A DNA stretch of 64,000 nucleotides from an uncultured Cohaesibacter sp. (GCF_963678225.1 NZ_OY782763.1:1054001-1118000); one strand, 5' to 3'; counted from the stretch's first letter, positions 32,819 through 42,978 are shown. Translations and numbers: made by a program. The notes: generated from the sequence alone by a model not told the origin.

Positions 32819-35062
32819 ATGGCTCAGGGCACCATCTTCGCATCCAACACAGGCATTAGGCAGTGGCTTCAGGTTTTCGACGAGAACGGAGACGCCCCCG
32901 TCAACACGCCCACACGCGTTTCCATCGAAAACTTTGACGGGTCTTTGACCACTTTGAACGGCACAGGATTCACGTTCGACGCACAAGGATACCTGACCGG
33001 AGGGACACTGACTTCTGTTCAATACACCAACGCCAATGGCAGCACCGTCTATGCAACGATCAGCGGCTTTTCACTCCCCTTCTCACAATGGGGAAGTGTA
33101 TCCGCACTTGACGCTCTGTTCGAGATCATCTTGAGCGGATCAGACACCCTGAACATTGAAGCTGTAGGCACCGACCCCGAACCATTTGAGCTGGGCGGCT
33201 ACAACGGCAATGACACGCTCAACGGCGGTGCAGGCGCAGACAAGATGTGGGGAGATTCTGGCGCTGATATCCTCAATGGCAACGGCGGCGACGATATGCT
33301 CATCGGTGGTCAGGGCAATGACACGCTCAATGGCGGTGCAGGTTTTGATCAGGTCTATTATAACAATCACTATCAATATGGCGGCACCAATGCGATCACG
33401 GTCAGCATTCAGAACGGCACCATCAATGACGCCTATAACAATATCGATACCTTCACGGGCATCGAATCCTTCCGCGGAACCAGATATGACGACACCTTCA
33501 TAGGTGCCAATCAGGACTATGCCCGTTATCAGGGGCTGGCTGGCAATGACACCTTCCAGGGCGGCTCCGGTTATGATGCCCTTGATTATCGCAAGGATGC
33601 TTTCAATGAGGACGAGAACGGCCTTACAGGAACCTCCGGCGTTACCGTCAACCTCATAACCGGCAAGGCAATCGATGGCTTTGGAGACACAGACACGCTC
33701 TCCAGCATCGAGGAAGTCCGCGGAACCGATTATGCCGACACTCTCATTGGTGCCGCCGCCGGCGAACGCCTGCGCGGCGAAGATGGCGACGACACCCTTC
33801 GGGGCAATGGTGGAGATGACGTCCTTGAAGGTGGCAATGGCGCAGACAGGCTGATTGGCGGCGCCGGCATTGACATCATGACCGGCAACAATGGCGACGA
33901 CATCTATTATGTCAATGCTTATGGCGACACGGTCAATGAAGTGGCATTTCAGGGCATCGATCTGGTTATCAGTTCTTCCAACTACAATCTGAAAGCCAAC
34001 AGCCAGTATATCGAGAATATAACCCTGACGGGCAATGCCAATCTCAATAGCACCGGCAACATGCAAGCCAACACCATGACCGGCAACTCGGGCAACAACA
34101 CCCTGAGAGGCCTCGTAGGTAACGACACCCTTATCGGCAAGGGCGGTGCTGATGTGCTCATTGGCAATCAGGGCAATGATACGCTGATCGGCAATATGGG
34201 CAATGACAGGCTGAACGGAGGTCTCGGCCTTGATACCATGTCAGGCAATCTGGGCAATGACACCTACTATGTCAACGCTTACGGAGACAAGATCAATGAA
34301 GCCGCCAATCAGGGCATCGATCAGGTCTTCAGTTCCTCCAACTATAACCTGAAAGCCAACAGCCAGCATATCGAGAATATTACGCTGATCGGCAAAGGCA
34401 ACATCAACAGCACCGGAAATATGCAAGACAATAAAATGGTCGGAAACATGGGCAATAACACGCTCAACGGTCTTGCTGGCAACGACACCCTCCTAGGCAA
34501 AGGCGGAGCTGACACCCTCAACGGCCACATTGGCAACGATACAATCGGCGGAAATCTAGGCAACGACAAACTCTTTGGCGGCAACGGGGCGGATAAACTC
34601 TTCGGCCATCAGGGCGCAGACATTCTGAACGGTGGCAACGGCAACGATATCCTGAATGGCGGCATCGGAAACGATACCTTGTATGCGGCGGCAGGCGCAG
34701 ACAGATTGATCGGCAGCCTCGGCGCAGACTCCATGTATGCTGGCGTTGACAATGGCGTTGACACGTTCATTTTCAATTCCATCAACGACAGTAAAGTTGG
34801 CGATGTCCTGCACGATACGATCTACGGCTTCGATAACGGGGAAGACAAGATTGACCTCTCCGGCATCGACGCCAACAGCAGCACCGGAGCCAATGATGCT
34901 TTTGCTTTCAGCGGCACCACAGCGACGGCAAATTCAGTCTGGTATGAAACGGACGGGTCCGACATCATGCTCTATGCGGATGTGAATGGAGACACCACGG
35001 CAGACTTTGAAGTGCGTCTGGCCGACACCGGTTCCCTGACAGCTGCTGACATCACCCTCTAA
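32819..35062 (+). CDS. RTX calcium-binding secreted protein with tandem modules
   Basis: A 747-residue acidic protein with many nonapeptide Ca2+ repeats (GGNGADRLIG, GNDTLNGGAG and similar) from about residue 125 to 645, a pattern that folds as a beta-roll outside the cell. There is no N-terminal signal; the C-terminus (DTIYGFDNGEDKIDLSGID ... ADFEVRLADTGSLTAADITL) resembles serralysin-type C-terminal modules used for type I secretion. Two adjacent 120-residue modules (YYVNAYGD...NYNLKANSQ...IENITL) are near-identical copies. No catalytic domain is recognised; adhesion or surface-layer function is possible. No type I exporter lies nearby. Confidence 0.9.
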   Translation: MAQGTIFASNTGIRQWLQVFDENGDAPVNTPTRVSIENFDGSLTTLNGTGFTFDAQGYLTGGTLTSVQYTNANGSTVYATISGFSLPFSQWGSVSALDALFEIILSGSDTLNIEAVGTDPEPFELGGYNGNDTLNGGAGADKMWGDSGADILNGNGGDDMLIGGQGNDTLNGGAGFDQVYYNNHYQYGGTNAITVSIQNGTINDAYNNIDTFTGIESFRGTRYDDTFIGANQDYARYQGLAGNDTFQGGSGYDALDYRKDAFNEDENGLTGTSGVTVNLITGKAIDGFGDTDTLSSIEEVRGTDYADTLIGAAAGERLRGEDGDDTLRGNGGDDVLEGGNGADRLIGGAGIDIMTGNNGDDIYYVNAYGDTVNEVAFQGIDLVISSSNYNLKANSQYIENITLTGNANLNSTGNMQANTMTGNSGNNTLRGLVGNDTLIGKGGADVLIGNQGNDTLIGNMGNDRLNGGLGLDTMSGNLGNDTYYVNAYGDKINEAANQGIDQVFSSSNYNLKANSQHIENITLIGKGNINSTGNMQDNKMVGNMGNNTLNGLAGNDTLLGKGGADTLNGHIGNDTIGGNLGNDKLFGGNGADKLFGHQGADILNGGNGNDILNGGIGNDTLYAAAGADRLIGSLGADSMYAGVDNGVDTFIFNSINDSKVGDVLHDTIYGFDNGEDKIDLSGIDANSSTGANDAFAFSGTTATANSVWYETDGSDIMLYADVNGDTTADFEVRLADTGSLTAADITL
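33907..34626 (+). repeat. Two tandem 360-bp repeat units inside the RTX gene
   Basis: The segment beginning TATGTCAATGCTTATGG at 33907 recurs at 34267 with about 360-bp period. Landmarks NYNLKANSQ, IENITL and STGNMQ keep equal spacing. The period of 120 codons preserves the frame, consistent with duplication by recombination. Confidence 0.8.
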
Positions 35063-35082
35063 TCAAGGGTCTTGCCTTACAT

Positions 35083-35109
35083 GCCCGGCGAGCTCTCCGC
35101 TCGCCGGGC
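35083..35109 (+). terminator. GC-rich hairpin after the RTX gene
   Basis: GCCCGGCGAG pairs perfectly with CTCGCCGGGC around a 7-nt loop, 21 bp after the stop codon. No T tract follows, so termination is plausible but not certain. Confidence 0.6.
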
Positions 35110-35301
35110 TAGCCGGATACACTCATTCAGCGTTCCACTGCCCAACTCAATACCGCACCAAGCATAGCCTTTGCCACGCACAAACCACCCCAATTCATCG
35201 CATTTAGCCAGTGCTTCTGATTGCGCCTCCCTCACCTGCCGGTATATCCTGTCGGCATCGCCGTCTCACAAAAATGAAGGCGGCAGACAACAGGAGGTGA
35301 T

Positions 35302-36279
35302 ATGTCAGCGCAAAGTGAAAAACAGGTTCGTTGGGGCATTCTTGGCTGCGGCGATGTCACCGAAAAGAAAAGCGGCCCGGCGCTGCAAAAGACAGAGAGA
35401 TCAGAGCTTTGCTGCGTCATGCGACGCGATCCGGATAAGGCCGCCGACTATGCCAAGCGGCACGGGGTGGTAGACTGGACGGCGGATGCGGACGCACTCA
35501 TTCAAAACCCTGATCTGACAGCCATCTATATCGCAACACCGCCTCACACGCACGCCGATTATGCCATTCGCGCCATGCGAGCGGGCAAGGATGTTCTGGT
35601 CGAAAAACCTATGGCGCTCACGCCGCAAGAATGCCGAACCATGGACGCGGTTGCCAAGGAAACCGGGCGCAAACTCTGCGTTGCCTACTATCGACGTGCT
35701 CTGCCACGGTTTGAGAAACTGCGTCAGATCGCCAAAGACGGCACAATCGGTGCCCTGCGCATGATTGTAGTACGTCAATTGATGCGCGCCGAGGATGGGC
35801 CCGTCCATCATTGGAAAACCGATCCGGCCATCAATGGTGGTGGTCTGTTCGTCGACATGCAGTCGCACACGCTCGACTGGCTAACCCATCTGTTTGGTGC
35901 GCCGGGCTCTGTCGCTGGCCTTACCAAAACACAAGGGCAAAACACCAAGGCCGAAGATCTGGTAACCTTCATGCTTGATTATGGCGCTTTTCCTGCTATC
36001 GGTCTCTGCGCCTATGCGTCAGGAGAAAATGAGGAGCGGGTTACGCTTCACGGCGAAAAGGGCGTGGCCAGCATGCGATTCTTTGCCCCCTCTCCCATCT
36101 CTCTCACCATTGAGGGAACGGAGCAACTGATCGAGCTTGAAGACCCTCAGCATGTGCATCAGCCCTTCATTGAGCGTGTGGTGGCTCATTTTCTTGATGA
36201 CGCCCCCAATCCATGCAGCCCAGCGGACGGCATAAGTGTCTCCAAGTTGACTGAGGCGATTTTGAAGGGAACGCAATAA
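35302..36279 (+). CDS. Gfo/Idh/MocA-family oxidoreductase
   Basis: A 325-residue NAD(P)-dependent sugar dehydrogenase. The N-terminal Rossmann motif is WGILGCGDV; the family motif EKPMALT with catalytic Lys is at about residues 96-102; GGGLFVDMQSHTLDWL carries the conserved Asp and His of the second domain. AGGAGGTG precedes the ATG. It is a single gene between the RTX gene and the convergent kdu operon. The substrate is probably a sugar or inositol-like compound; the context suggests uronate-related chemistry, but this is inference. Confidence 0.9.
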   Translation: MSAQSEKQVRWGILGCGDVTEKKSGPALQKTERSELCCVMRRDPDKAADYAKRHGVVDWTADADALIQNPDLTAIYIATPPHTHADYAIRAMRAGKDVLVEKPMALTPQECRTMDAVAKETGRKLCVAYYRRALPRFEKLRQIAKDGTIGALRMIVVRQLMRAEDGPVHHWKTDPAINGGGLFVDMQSHTLDWLTHLFGAPGSVAGLTKTQGQNTKAEDLVTFMLDYGAFPAIGLCAYASGENEERVTLHGEKGVASMRFFAPSPISLTIEGTEQLIELEDPQHVHQPFIERVVAHFLDDAPNPCSPADGISVSKLTEAILKGTQ

Positions 36280-36300
36280 GCCCCCTTCCCCTAGATAGAC

Positions 36301-36337
36301 AAAACCCGCAAAGACGCCAGCAGCGCTCTTGCGGGTT
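36301..36337 (-). terminator. Terminator of the kdu operon
   Basis: AACCCGCAA/TTGCGGGTT with a long loop; on the minus strand it ends in GGGTTTTGTC. It would stop transcription from kduI. Confidence 0.65.
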
Positions 36338-36348
36338 GGACGATAAGA

Positions 36349-36379
36349 ACGGGCCGCCTTTTAACAAAGGCAACCCGTC
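36349..36379 (-). terminator. Second hairpin behind kduI
   Basis: ACGGG-CCGCCTTT and AAAGGCAA-CCCGT form an imperfect stem directly after the kduI stop codon. With the next hairpin it makes a tandem terminator. Confidence 0.5.
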
Positions 36380-36390
36380 TAATTTTCAGA

Positions 36391-37233
36391 TCAGCGCAGT
36401 TCGTTGATCGGGATGACGTCCATGTCATCAAAGGTCTGGTTCTCACCCCCCATTGCCCAGATGAAGGTATAAGCGCAGGTACCGCAACCGGCATGAATGC
36501 TCCAGGACGGACTGATTACGGCGTCACCATTATGCATCATGAGATGGCGGGTCTGATCGCCCTCACCCATCATATGGAACACGGCCTGATCTTCAGGCAG
36601 GTTGAAATAGGTGTAGATCTCCATGCGACGCTCATGGGTGTGCGCCGGCATGGTGTTCCAGACATTGCCCGGCTCCAGCTGGGTCAGGCCCATGGAGAGC
36701 TGGCATGTTTCCAGAACGTCCGGATGGATGAACTGGTTGATGACGCGCTTGTTGCAGTTTTCCTGATCACCCAGCGGAACCTTCTTGGCATCGGCGATTT
36801 TGAGGAAGGTGGTCTTGCAGGATTTATGCGCCGGAGCGCTGACCATGTAGAATTTCGCCGGATTGGATCCGTCAGCGCTCTGGAAGGTCACTTCCTTGGT
36901 GCCGCGCGTGATATAGAGGCAATCCTGGAAATCGAGCGTGTAGCTGACCCCATCAGCAACAATAGTACCCGTGTTGCCGAGATTGAAGATACCGATTTCA
37001 CGCCGTTCCAGAATATAGTCGGTGCCGAATGTCTTCATACATTCGATGCCTTTGTCCAGAGGAACGGTCTCGCTAACAGGCATGCAGCCGAAGGTGACCA
37101 TGCGATCAACATGGCTGTAGACAGCCTGAATGGTATCGGCAACATAAAGATTTGTGATCTTGAATTCTTCGGCGACCTCTTCTGTGGTCATCCGTTTGAA
37201 GTGTTTCTGATTAACGGAATAGCGGATATCCAT
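36391..37233 (-). CDS. kduI: 5-dehydro-4-deoxy-D-glucuronate isomerase KduI
   Basis: Isomerises 4-deoxy-L-threo-5-hexosulose uronate (from unsaturated uronates of pectin or glycosaminoglycans) to 2,5-diketo-3-deoxygluconate. The 280-residue cupin begins DIRYSVNQKHFKRMTTEE, typical for KduI. Zinc ligands are visible as MPAHTHERRMEIY (two His, one Glu) and the His in SWSIHAGCGT. AAGGAGATG lies before the start. The product is the substrate of KduD, encoded 1.9 kb upstream in the same cluster. Confidence 0.96.
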   Translation of the reverse strand: MDIRYSVNQKHFKRMTTEEVAEEFKITNLYVADTIQAVYSHVDRMVTFGCMPVSETVPLDKGIECMKTFGTDYILERREIGIFNLGNTGTIVADGVSYTLDFQDCLYITRGTKEVTFQSADGSNPAKFYMVSAPAHKSCKTTFLKIADAKKVPLGDQENCNKRVINQFIHPDVLETCQLSMGLTQLEPGNVWNTMPAHTHERRMEIYTYFNLPEDQAVFHMMGEGDQTRHLMMHNGDAVISPSWSIHAGCGTCAYTFIWAMGGENQTFDDMDVIPINELR

Positions 37234-37607
37234 TAGGCATCTCCTTTGCGTGTTCGCTCAAATCGGTATGGTCATCTACCAGTTGGTAACAACGAAAATG
37301 AATCCATACATCCATTCATACTCTTCATATTTCCTGCGCCAAGAGAAAAGTCGCATTTAATTGTCTTGTTTTCGACAATCAACAACTCTCAAGGAGTAAA
37401 ACTGTCATCAAACCGGCAGCAACCCTGCTGTATTTGCGACACCCATACAGGCCGTTTTCTCTCTTGCCAGCACTTCCACCCGAACTCTTCTCTTGTTGCA
37501 GGGACACTCGGTGCGTCATACCATCAATCCAGATCCACCGGTCATGATGACTGGTTTGACGGACAAAGGCTTCGAGCGCCAAGAGCGTTCAGCACAATGG
37601 GCCAAAC
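37234..37607. other. Intergenic region kduI / YhcH-type gene
   Basis: A 374-bp stretch between two genes on the same strand. The palindrome TACCAGTTGGTA at 37277-37288, 44 bp before the kduI start, could be part of a kduI promoter operator. Nothing else is recognised. Confidence 0.45.
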
Positions 37608-38150
<543 letters not shown>

Positions 38151-38181
38151 CTACCGGTCAGAGGGAGGATAAATCAGGCTC

Positions 38182-39135
38182 TTAGAGCTGATTGACCGGG
38201 TAATGAACAGGTTCACCCTTAGCAAACCGCACTGCTTCCTCGGCAACCTTGCGCTTGAGTTCAGCAGAGGACTCTTCAGAATAATAAGCCATGTGCGGAG
38301 TTATAAAGACATTGTCCATATCCAGAAGACGCGATGTCTTGTCGATCGGCTCGGAGGAAATGCAATCCAGTCCGGCGCCTCCAAGGGCTCCGGCTTCCAG
38401 TTGGTCTGCCAAGGCCTCTTCATCAATAATGCCGCCACGGGCGGTGTTGATGAGAATGGCACCCTGCTTCATGCTTTTGAGCTTGTCGGCATCGATCAGA
38501 TTCCGCGTCTCATCGGATAGAGGGCAATGAACCGAGACAACGTCGCTCTTGCTCAGCAGCTCTTCCAGGCTAACCTGCTTGACCCCGGGGATCTTTGCTT
38601 CAAGATCTGTTCTGTTCAGATCATGAACCAGCACTTCCTTGCAGAGCGGCAGAGCCTTCTTGGCGAACAATCCGCCAATACGGCCAACACCCAACACGCC
38701 GACGGTCATTTCGGAAATCCGACGGATCGGAGCCATCTTGCGGAAGTCCCACTCGCGATTGCGGGTGTGGCTGACAGTGGCCGGGATCTTCCGGATCAGC
38801 GCCATCATCAGCGCAAGGGCATGGTCAGACACTTCATGCATGCCATAGTCAGGCACGTTGCAAACCTGCACGCCATGACGGGTTGCCGCTTCCAGATCGA
38901 CATTGTCGACACCGACGCCATAGCGCACGATCTGCTTGACTTCAGGCAGAGCCGTGAACACACGATCATCAAACTTCCCATACTGGTTGAGAATGATGTT
39001 GCCGCCCTTGCATTGTGCGATCACTTCATCCTCGGTGCGAGCGGCCATATGGGTAAAATCCAGACCGGCCTCAGCGAGCACATCTTTTTCGATCTGCATC
39101 GACTCGTGGTCACAATCAGATACGATGACTTTCAT
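38182..39135 (-). CDS. D-isomer-specific 2-hydroxyacid dehydrogenase
   Basis: A 317-residue NAD-dependent dehydrogenase of the phosphoglycerate/hydroxypyruvate dehydrogenase fold. Motifs are VRYGVGVDNVDLEAA, VGVLGVGRIGGLFAKKA (NAD), INTARGGIIDEEAL (catalytic Arg), SSEP (Glu) and TPHMAYYSEES (His). There is no ACT domain, so it is not a regulated serine-pathway SerA. In this operon it likely reduces a 2-keto acid derived from a uronate. I use the ATG at 39133-39135 (MKVIVSDCD); a longer start at 39156 is possible. Confidence 0.88.
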   Translation of the reverse strand: MKVIVSDCDHESMQIEKDVLAEAGLDFTHMAARTEDEVIAQCKGGNIILNQYGKFDDRVFTALPEVKQIVRYGVGVDNVDLEAATRHGVQVCNVPDYGMHEVSDHALALMMALIRKIPATVSHTRNREWDFRKMAPIRRISEMTVGVLGVGRIGGLFAKKALPLCKEVLVHDLNRTDLEAKIPGVKQVSLEELLSKSDVVSVHCPLSDETRNLIDADKLKSMKQGAILINTARGGIIDEEALADQLEAGALGGAGLDCISSEPIDKTSRLLDMDNVFITPHMAYYSEESSAELKRKVAEEAVRFAKGEPVHYPVNQL

Positions 39136-39168
39136 AAGCTTATCTTTCACTTTCAAAATACGGCGCGA

Positions 39169-39927
39169 TTAGCGGCCCAGATATCCACCGTCGACGGGAA
39201 TGATGGTGCCATTCACATAATCGGAAGCCCCTGATGCAAGGAACAGCAGCGGTCCCTTCATGTCATCTGGTGTGCCCCAGCGATGGGTCGGGATGCGCGC
39301 AGAAATCTCGGCATTCCGGCTTTCATCAGCCAGCAGAGCCGTATTCATGTCGGTTGCCATGTAACCCGGAGCCAGTGCGTTGATGCAGATGCCTTGGCTG
39401 GCCCATTCGTTCGAAAGCGCCTTGGTCAACTGGGCAATACCACCCTTGCTGGCCGCATAGGCCGGAACGGTGTAGCCACCAAAGAAACTCAGCAGCGAAG
39501 CGATGTTGACGATCTTGCCACGCCCTTTTGGCAGCATCACGCGGGCAGCGCGCTGGCAGAGATCGAAGACGGCCGTCAAGTTGACTTCCAGAACGGCATT
39601 CCAGTCATCAAGCGGGAATTCCTCGCTCTTGTGACGCTTCTGCACGCCCGCTGCGGTGACCAGAATGTCCAGATCGCCACCCAGAGCTTCGAGTGCCTTG
39701 TTAAAGCCCTCTTCGCGGGCCTTGGCGTCTGCCAGATCCACGGTCAGACCATGGCAGGCAAATCCGCGATCACAAAATTCTTTGGCCACATCATGCACGC
39801 TGGCACCCGAGCCAAAGATGACCACTTCAACACCGGCTTCGAGAAGCACTTCGGCCATACCTTTGCCAAGTCCGCGCGTACCGCCGGTTACAATGGCTTT
39901 CTGACCTTTTACGTCATATGGGTTCAT
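39169..39927 (-). CDS. kduD: 2-dehydro-3-deoxy-D-gluconate 5-dehydrogenase KduD
   Basis: Reduces 2,5-diketo-3-deoxygluconate to 2-keto-3-deoxygluconate (KDG), directly after KduI. The 252-residue short-chain dehydrogenase has the cofactor motif VTGGTRGLGKGMAEVL, the catalytic Ser in NIASLLSFFGG, and YAASKGG with Tyr and Lys. The KduD-like tail is NGTIIPVDGGYLGR. KDG would next need a kinase and aldolase, which are not in this window. Another SDR specificity cannot be excluded, but the kduI neighbour is persuasive. Confidence 0.9.
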   Translation of the reverse strand: MNPYDVKGQKAIVTGGTRGLGKGMAEVLLEAGVEVVIFGSGASVHDVAKEFCDRGFACHGLTVDLADAKAREEGFNKALEALGGDLDILVTAAGVQKRHKSEEFPLDDWNAVLEVNLTAVFDLCQRAARVMLPKGRGKIVNIASLLSFFGGYTVPAYAASKGGIAQLTKALSNEWASQGICINALAPGYMATDMNTALLADESRNAEISARIPTHRWGTPDDMKGPLLFLASGASDYVNGTIIPVDGGYLGR

Positions 39928-39948
39928 AATTTCGTCTTTCTGAATTTC

Positions 39949-40971
39949 TTATGCCTGACAATCGACGAGAACCTTGACCGTGTTGACGGCCGGATCTGCA
40001 ATCATGTCGAAGATGCCTTCGGATTCGGAGAGCGGAACAATCTGCGTCACCACTTTTTCCAAGTCTTCGGCAATGGTTTCCGCATAAGCAACGGACATTT
40101 CGAATTCCTGCTTGGTGTAGACGCGTGAGCCGATCAGGAGCTGTTCCTTGAAGTTCATGTCGCGCAGATCAACCGGACGTTCTTCCTTGTGAATGCCGGT
40201 CATGCAGATGGTGCCACCGATACGGCAAAGCTTGGTCATTTCGGCTGCCGAGCTTGGAGCGCCGGAACATTCGAACACGATGTCCACGCCTTCCTCGTTA
40301 GTGGTCTCGTTGATATAATCAACAAGGTTGGTGTCTCTCACATTGACGGTTTCCAAACCAAGTTCCTTGCAGACATCAAGGCGAGCCTGATCAACATCAG
40401 AAATGACAATGCGGGATGCACCGGAATGCTTGAGAACGATGGCCGTCAGAACGCCGATCGGACCAGCGCCGGTGACAACCGTCGAATTCAGCACATCGAA
40501 ACGGGCCTGATGCAGAGAGCGCACAACGACAGCCAGAGGCTCGACCAGAGCGGCAATCTTGTCGGTCATCGTGTCCGGAACCTTGAACAGCACGTCTTCA
40601 TCGACCCAGGCGCAATCGGCCATGCCACCGTCCTTGTCGATACCGATGAGCTTGAGAGACTTGCAGACATGCGGATGACCGGTGCGGCAGGCAAGGCATT
40701 CACCACAGGACAGAAGCGGATAGGCAACAACGCGGTCTCCCGGAGCAAAGCGCCCGGACCCATCCTGAATTTCCTCGATGGTACCGACAAATTCGTGCCC
40801 GAGCACCAGCGGCGCCGTTGCGCGCGGATGTTTGCCAGCAAAAATACCGATATCGGTGCCGCAAACGCCACAATAGTGCATCTTGATTTTGGCAGCTCCG
40901 CTGCGTCCTTCGGGCACAGGAACGTCTTGAACTTCCACCTTATGCGGGGCCGTATATACTAGAGCTTTCAT
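39949..40971 (-). CDS. Zinc-dependent alcohol/polyol dehydrogenase
   Basis: A 340-residue medium-chain dehydrogenase similar to sorbitol/threonine-type enzymes: YCGVCGTDIGIF and LGHEFVG (catalytic zinc), SCGECLACRTGHPHVC (structural zinc), VTGAGPIGVLTAIVL (NAD). It has the conserved PLAVVVRSLHQA segment. It is translated 21 bp before kduD and follows TRAP2, so it probably acts on the imported sugar acid or on a side product. Not the same gene family branch as the 23.4-kb dehydrogenase, which is more LgoD-like. Confidence 0.9.
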   Translation of the reverse strand: MKALVYTAPHKVEVQDVPVPEGRSGAAKIKMHYCGVCGTDIGIFAGKHPRATAPLVLGHEFVGTIEEIQDGSGRFAPGDRVVAYPLLSCGECLACRTGHPHVCKSLKLIGIDKDGGMADCAWVDEDVLFKVPDTMTDKIAALVEPLAVVVRSLHQARFDVLNSTVVTGAGPIGVLTAIVLKHSGASRIVISDVDQARLDVCKELGLETVNVRDTNLVDYINETTNEEGVDIVFECSGAPSSAAEMTKLCRIGGTICMTGIHKEERPVDLRDMNFKEQLLIGSRVYTKQEFEMSVAYAETIAEDLEKVVTQIVPLSESEGIFDMIADPAVNTVKVLVDCQA

Positions 40972-41077
40972 TTTGTTTCTCCTTCATGAGGCGACCTCAT
41001 TGGAGCGTTGCCGCCCGGTGAGCTGCCGCCTGCCTGACCTTTGCGCCAGCGAGGGCGGGAAGGTCAAAACTCTCCTG

Positions 41078-41101
41078 TTGCCGAGCAAAAATGCTCGGCA
41101 A
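41078..41101 (-). promoter_or_regulatory. Hairpin between TRAP2 dctM and the dehydrogenase gene
   Basis: TTGCCGAGCA-AAAA-TGCTCGGCAA is a perfect 10-bp stem with an AAAA loop and no T tract. It could set the expression ratio of transporter to enzymes. Confidence 0.65.
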
Positions 41102-41130
41102 TTCCATTTTCTACGCCTTGCTTGCGATGA

Positions 41131-42438
41131 TCAATTTATCAGGCCTGCCAGACGAGGCAGAGCGAGTGAAATTTCCGGTACGAATGTGACAACCATCAAC
41201 AGGCAGCACAGGATCAGGAAGTAAGGCAACATCGGTTTGACAACCTGCTCGATCTTCAAATCCGCTATTCGACAGCCGACAAACAGAATGGGTCCAACCG
41301 GCGGCGTAATGGTACCGATGCAGAGGTTGAAGACCATCAGCACACCGAAATGCACCACATCAAATCCGAGCGACATGGCAATCGGCAAGAAGATCGGAGC
41401 GAAAATCAGGATCGCGGGGGTCGGATCCATCACGCAACCCAGCAGCAGCATCACGAAGTTCATGATGATCATGATCAGGATCGGGCTGTCGGTAATGCTC
41501 AGAAGCGAGTCTGCAATGATGTTCGGGATTTTGGCAAAAGCCATGATCCAGCCCATGATGGCAGAGACACCAATCATGAAAATGATCATGGATGTTGTCT
41601 TGACGGTCGCCAACAGGAAGCGCGGGATCATATTGACCGTAATGGTGCGATAAAGGAACGACAGGATCGTCACATACACAACAGCAATACAGCTGGCTTC
41701 CGTCGGCGTGAAGATACCCGAGATGATGCCACCAACAACAACGAAGATCAGGAACAGGGATGGAACAGCATCGACAGTGATCTTCACATTTTCTTTGAAG
41801 CTACCGAGCTTTTCCGATTTGTATCCGGCTTTGCGCGCAAAGAACATGGCAGGGATCATGCAACCCAATCCCCACAGAATGCCCGGACCATAACCGGCCA
41901 CGAACAGAGCGGCAACAGATGCGCCACCACTGGCGAGCGAGTAGATGATGAAGGTATTGCTGGGAGGGATCAGCATGCCCGCAGGCGCAGACGCAATATT
42001 GGCAGCAGCGGCAACATTGGGATCATAGCCCTCGTTCTTCTGCTGCGGACCAATCGCGCCACCAATAGCAGCAGCAGCAGCAACCCCTGAGCCACTGATC
42101 GCGCCAAACAGCATGTTGGCCACGATGTTGGTCTGGATGAGAGCCCCGGGAATAAACCAGATGACCGCCTTGGCGAAGTTGATCAGCCTTTGGGCGATAC
42201 CCCCGTTGGTCATGATAATCCCTGCCAGAACAAAGAACGGAATGGCCAGCAGAGAGAATGAGTTAATTCCGGCAAATACGCGCTGAGCTGCAGTAATTGC
42301 CATCCGATCAAACCCGAAGATCGTGGTCATAGCCGCCACGGAACCAATCCCCATGGCGATACTGATCGGCACACCAATTGCAAGAAGAATTGGTATGGAA
42401 ATGAGCATAATTAGGCCGATATCGGCTGCGTTTGCCAC
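41131..42438 (-). CDS. TRAP transporter large permease DctM (TRAP2)
   Basis: A 435-residue multi-helix subunit forming the channel of the second TRAP system. Typical motifs are NSFSLLAIPFFVLAGIIM, ISGSGVAAAAAIGGAIGPQ, IPPSNTFIIYSLASGGAS, GVLMVFNLCIGTITPPVG. It begins 4 bp downstream of dctQ. The associated kdu genes suggest that it imports unsaturated or keto-deoxy uronates or related oligomers (inference). Confidence 0.95.
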   Translation of the reverse strand: MANAADIGLIMLISIPILLAIGVPISIAMGIGSVAAMTTIFGFDRMAITAAQRVFAGINSFSLLAIPFFVLAGIIMTNGGIAQRLINFAKAVIWFIPGALIQTNIVANMLFGAISGSGVAAAAAIGGAIGPQQKNEGYDPNVAAAANIASAPAGMLIPPSNTFIIYSLASGGASVAALFVAGYGPGILWGLGCMIPAMFFARKAGYKSEKLGSFKENVKITVDAVPSLFLIFVVVGGIISGIFTPTEASCIAVVYVTILSFLYRTITVNMIPRFLLATVKTTSMIIFMIGVSAIMGWIMAFAKIPNIIADSLLSITDSPILIMIIMNFVMLLLGCVMDPTPAILIFAPIFLPIAMSLGFDVVHFGVLMVFNLCIGTITPPVGPILFVGCRIADLKIEQVVKPMLPYFLILCCLLMVVTFVPEISLALPRLAGLIN

Positions 42439-42442
42439 TGGG

Positions 42443-42952
42443 TCAGCCCTCCATCTTGCTGGATTGGTCCTTGCCCAATGCGGTCAAGGATTTGAAATCG
42501 TTCCAGATATTGTAGAAACAATAGAAAACAGAGAAGGCGCCACTCAATGGAAGAGCCAGATAGATCTGCCCTGTTCTGATGACCGGAATTGCCGCATTTG
42601 TCTGACGCATCGTCCGGTTGACAGCATCAACACCCCCGATAAGCAGAATGGAGGTGACAAACCCGAGGATCAAAAGACTGATGATGATCTGGAAAATCAG
42701 TTGTTTTCTGGCAGACATCATGTCGAGGCCGATCTCGATGGCCATATGCCCTTTTTCACCGAACAGCAAAGCTGCTCCCAAAAGAACGAACCAGACAAAC
42801 ATGATTTTGGAGAGCTCTTCGGAGAATGCCCCGGAGCTATTGAAGAAAAAGCGCCCCACAACCTGCCAGGTTACAGCAACCACCAGAAGACCGCACAGGA
42901 TTATGCAGCTCGTAGCCAGAATGCGATCAGCCCAGCGCTTAATAGCATGCAT
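42443..42952 (-). CDS. TRAP transporter small permease DctQ (TRAP2)
   Basis: A 169-residue four-helix membrane subunit. The DctQ signature region SSGAFSEELSKIMFVWFVLL precedes ALLFGEKGHMAIEIGLDMM. I place the start at the ATG at 42950-42952 because GAAGGAGGAA lies just upstream; the frame extends to 42997 without a site. It lies 79 bp after dctP, with a GC-rich hairpin in the gap. Confidence 0.92.
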   Translation of the reverse strand: MHAIKRWADRILATSCIILCGLLVVAVTWQVVGRFFFNSSGAFSEELSKIMFVWFVLLGAALLFGEKGHMAIEIGLDMMSARKQLIFQIIISLLILGFVTSILLIGGVDAVNRTMRQTNAAIPVIRTGQIYLALPLSGAFSVFYCFYNIWNDFKSLTALGKDQSSKMEG

Positions 42953-42978
42953 TGAAACTTCCTCCTTCGCCCTTGAAT

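Noticed and set aside
34083-34626. GNDTLNGG-type short repeats as a CRISPR- or VNTR-like array
   Set aside because: They are in-frame calcium-binding nonapeptide codons of the RTX gene, not a nucleic-acid repeat system.
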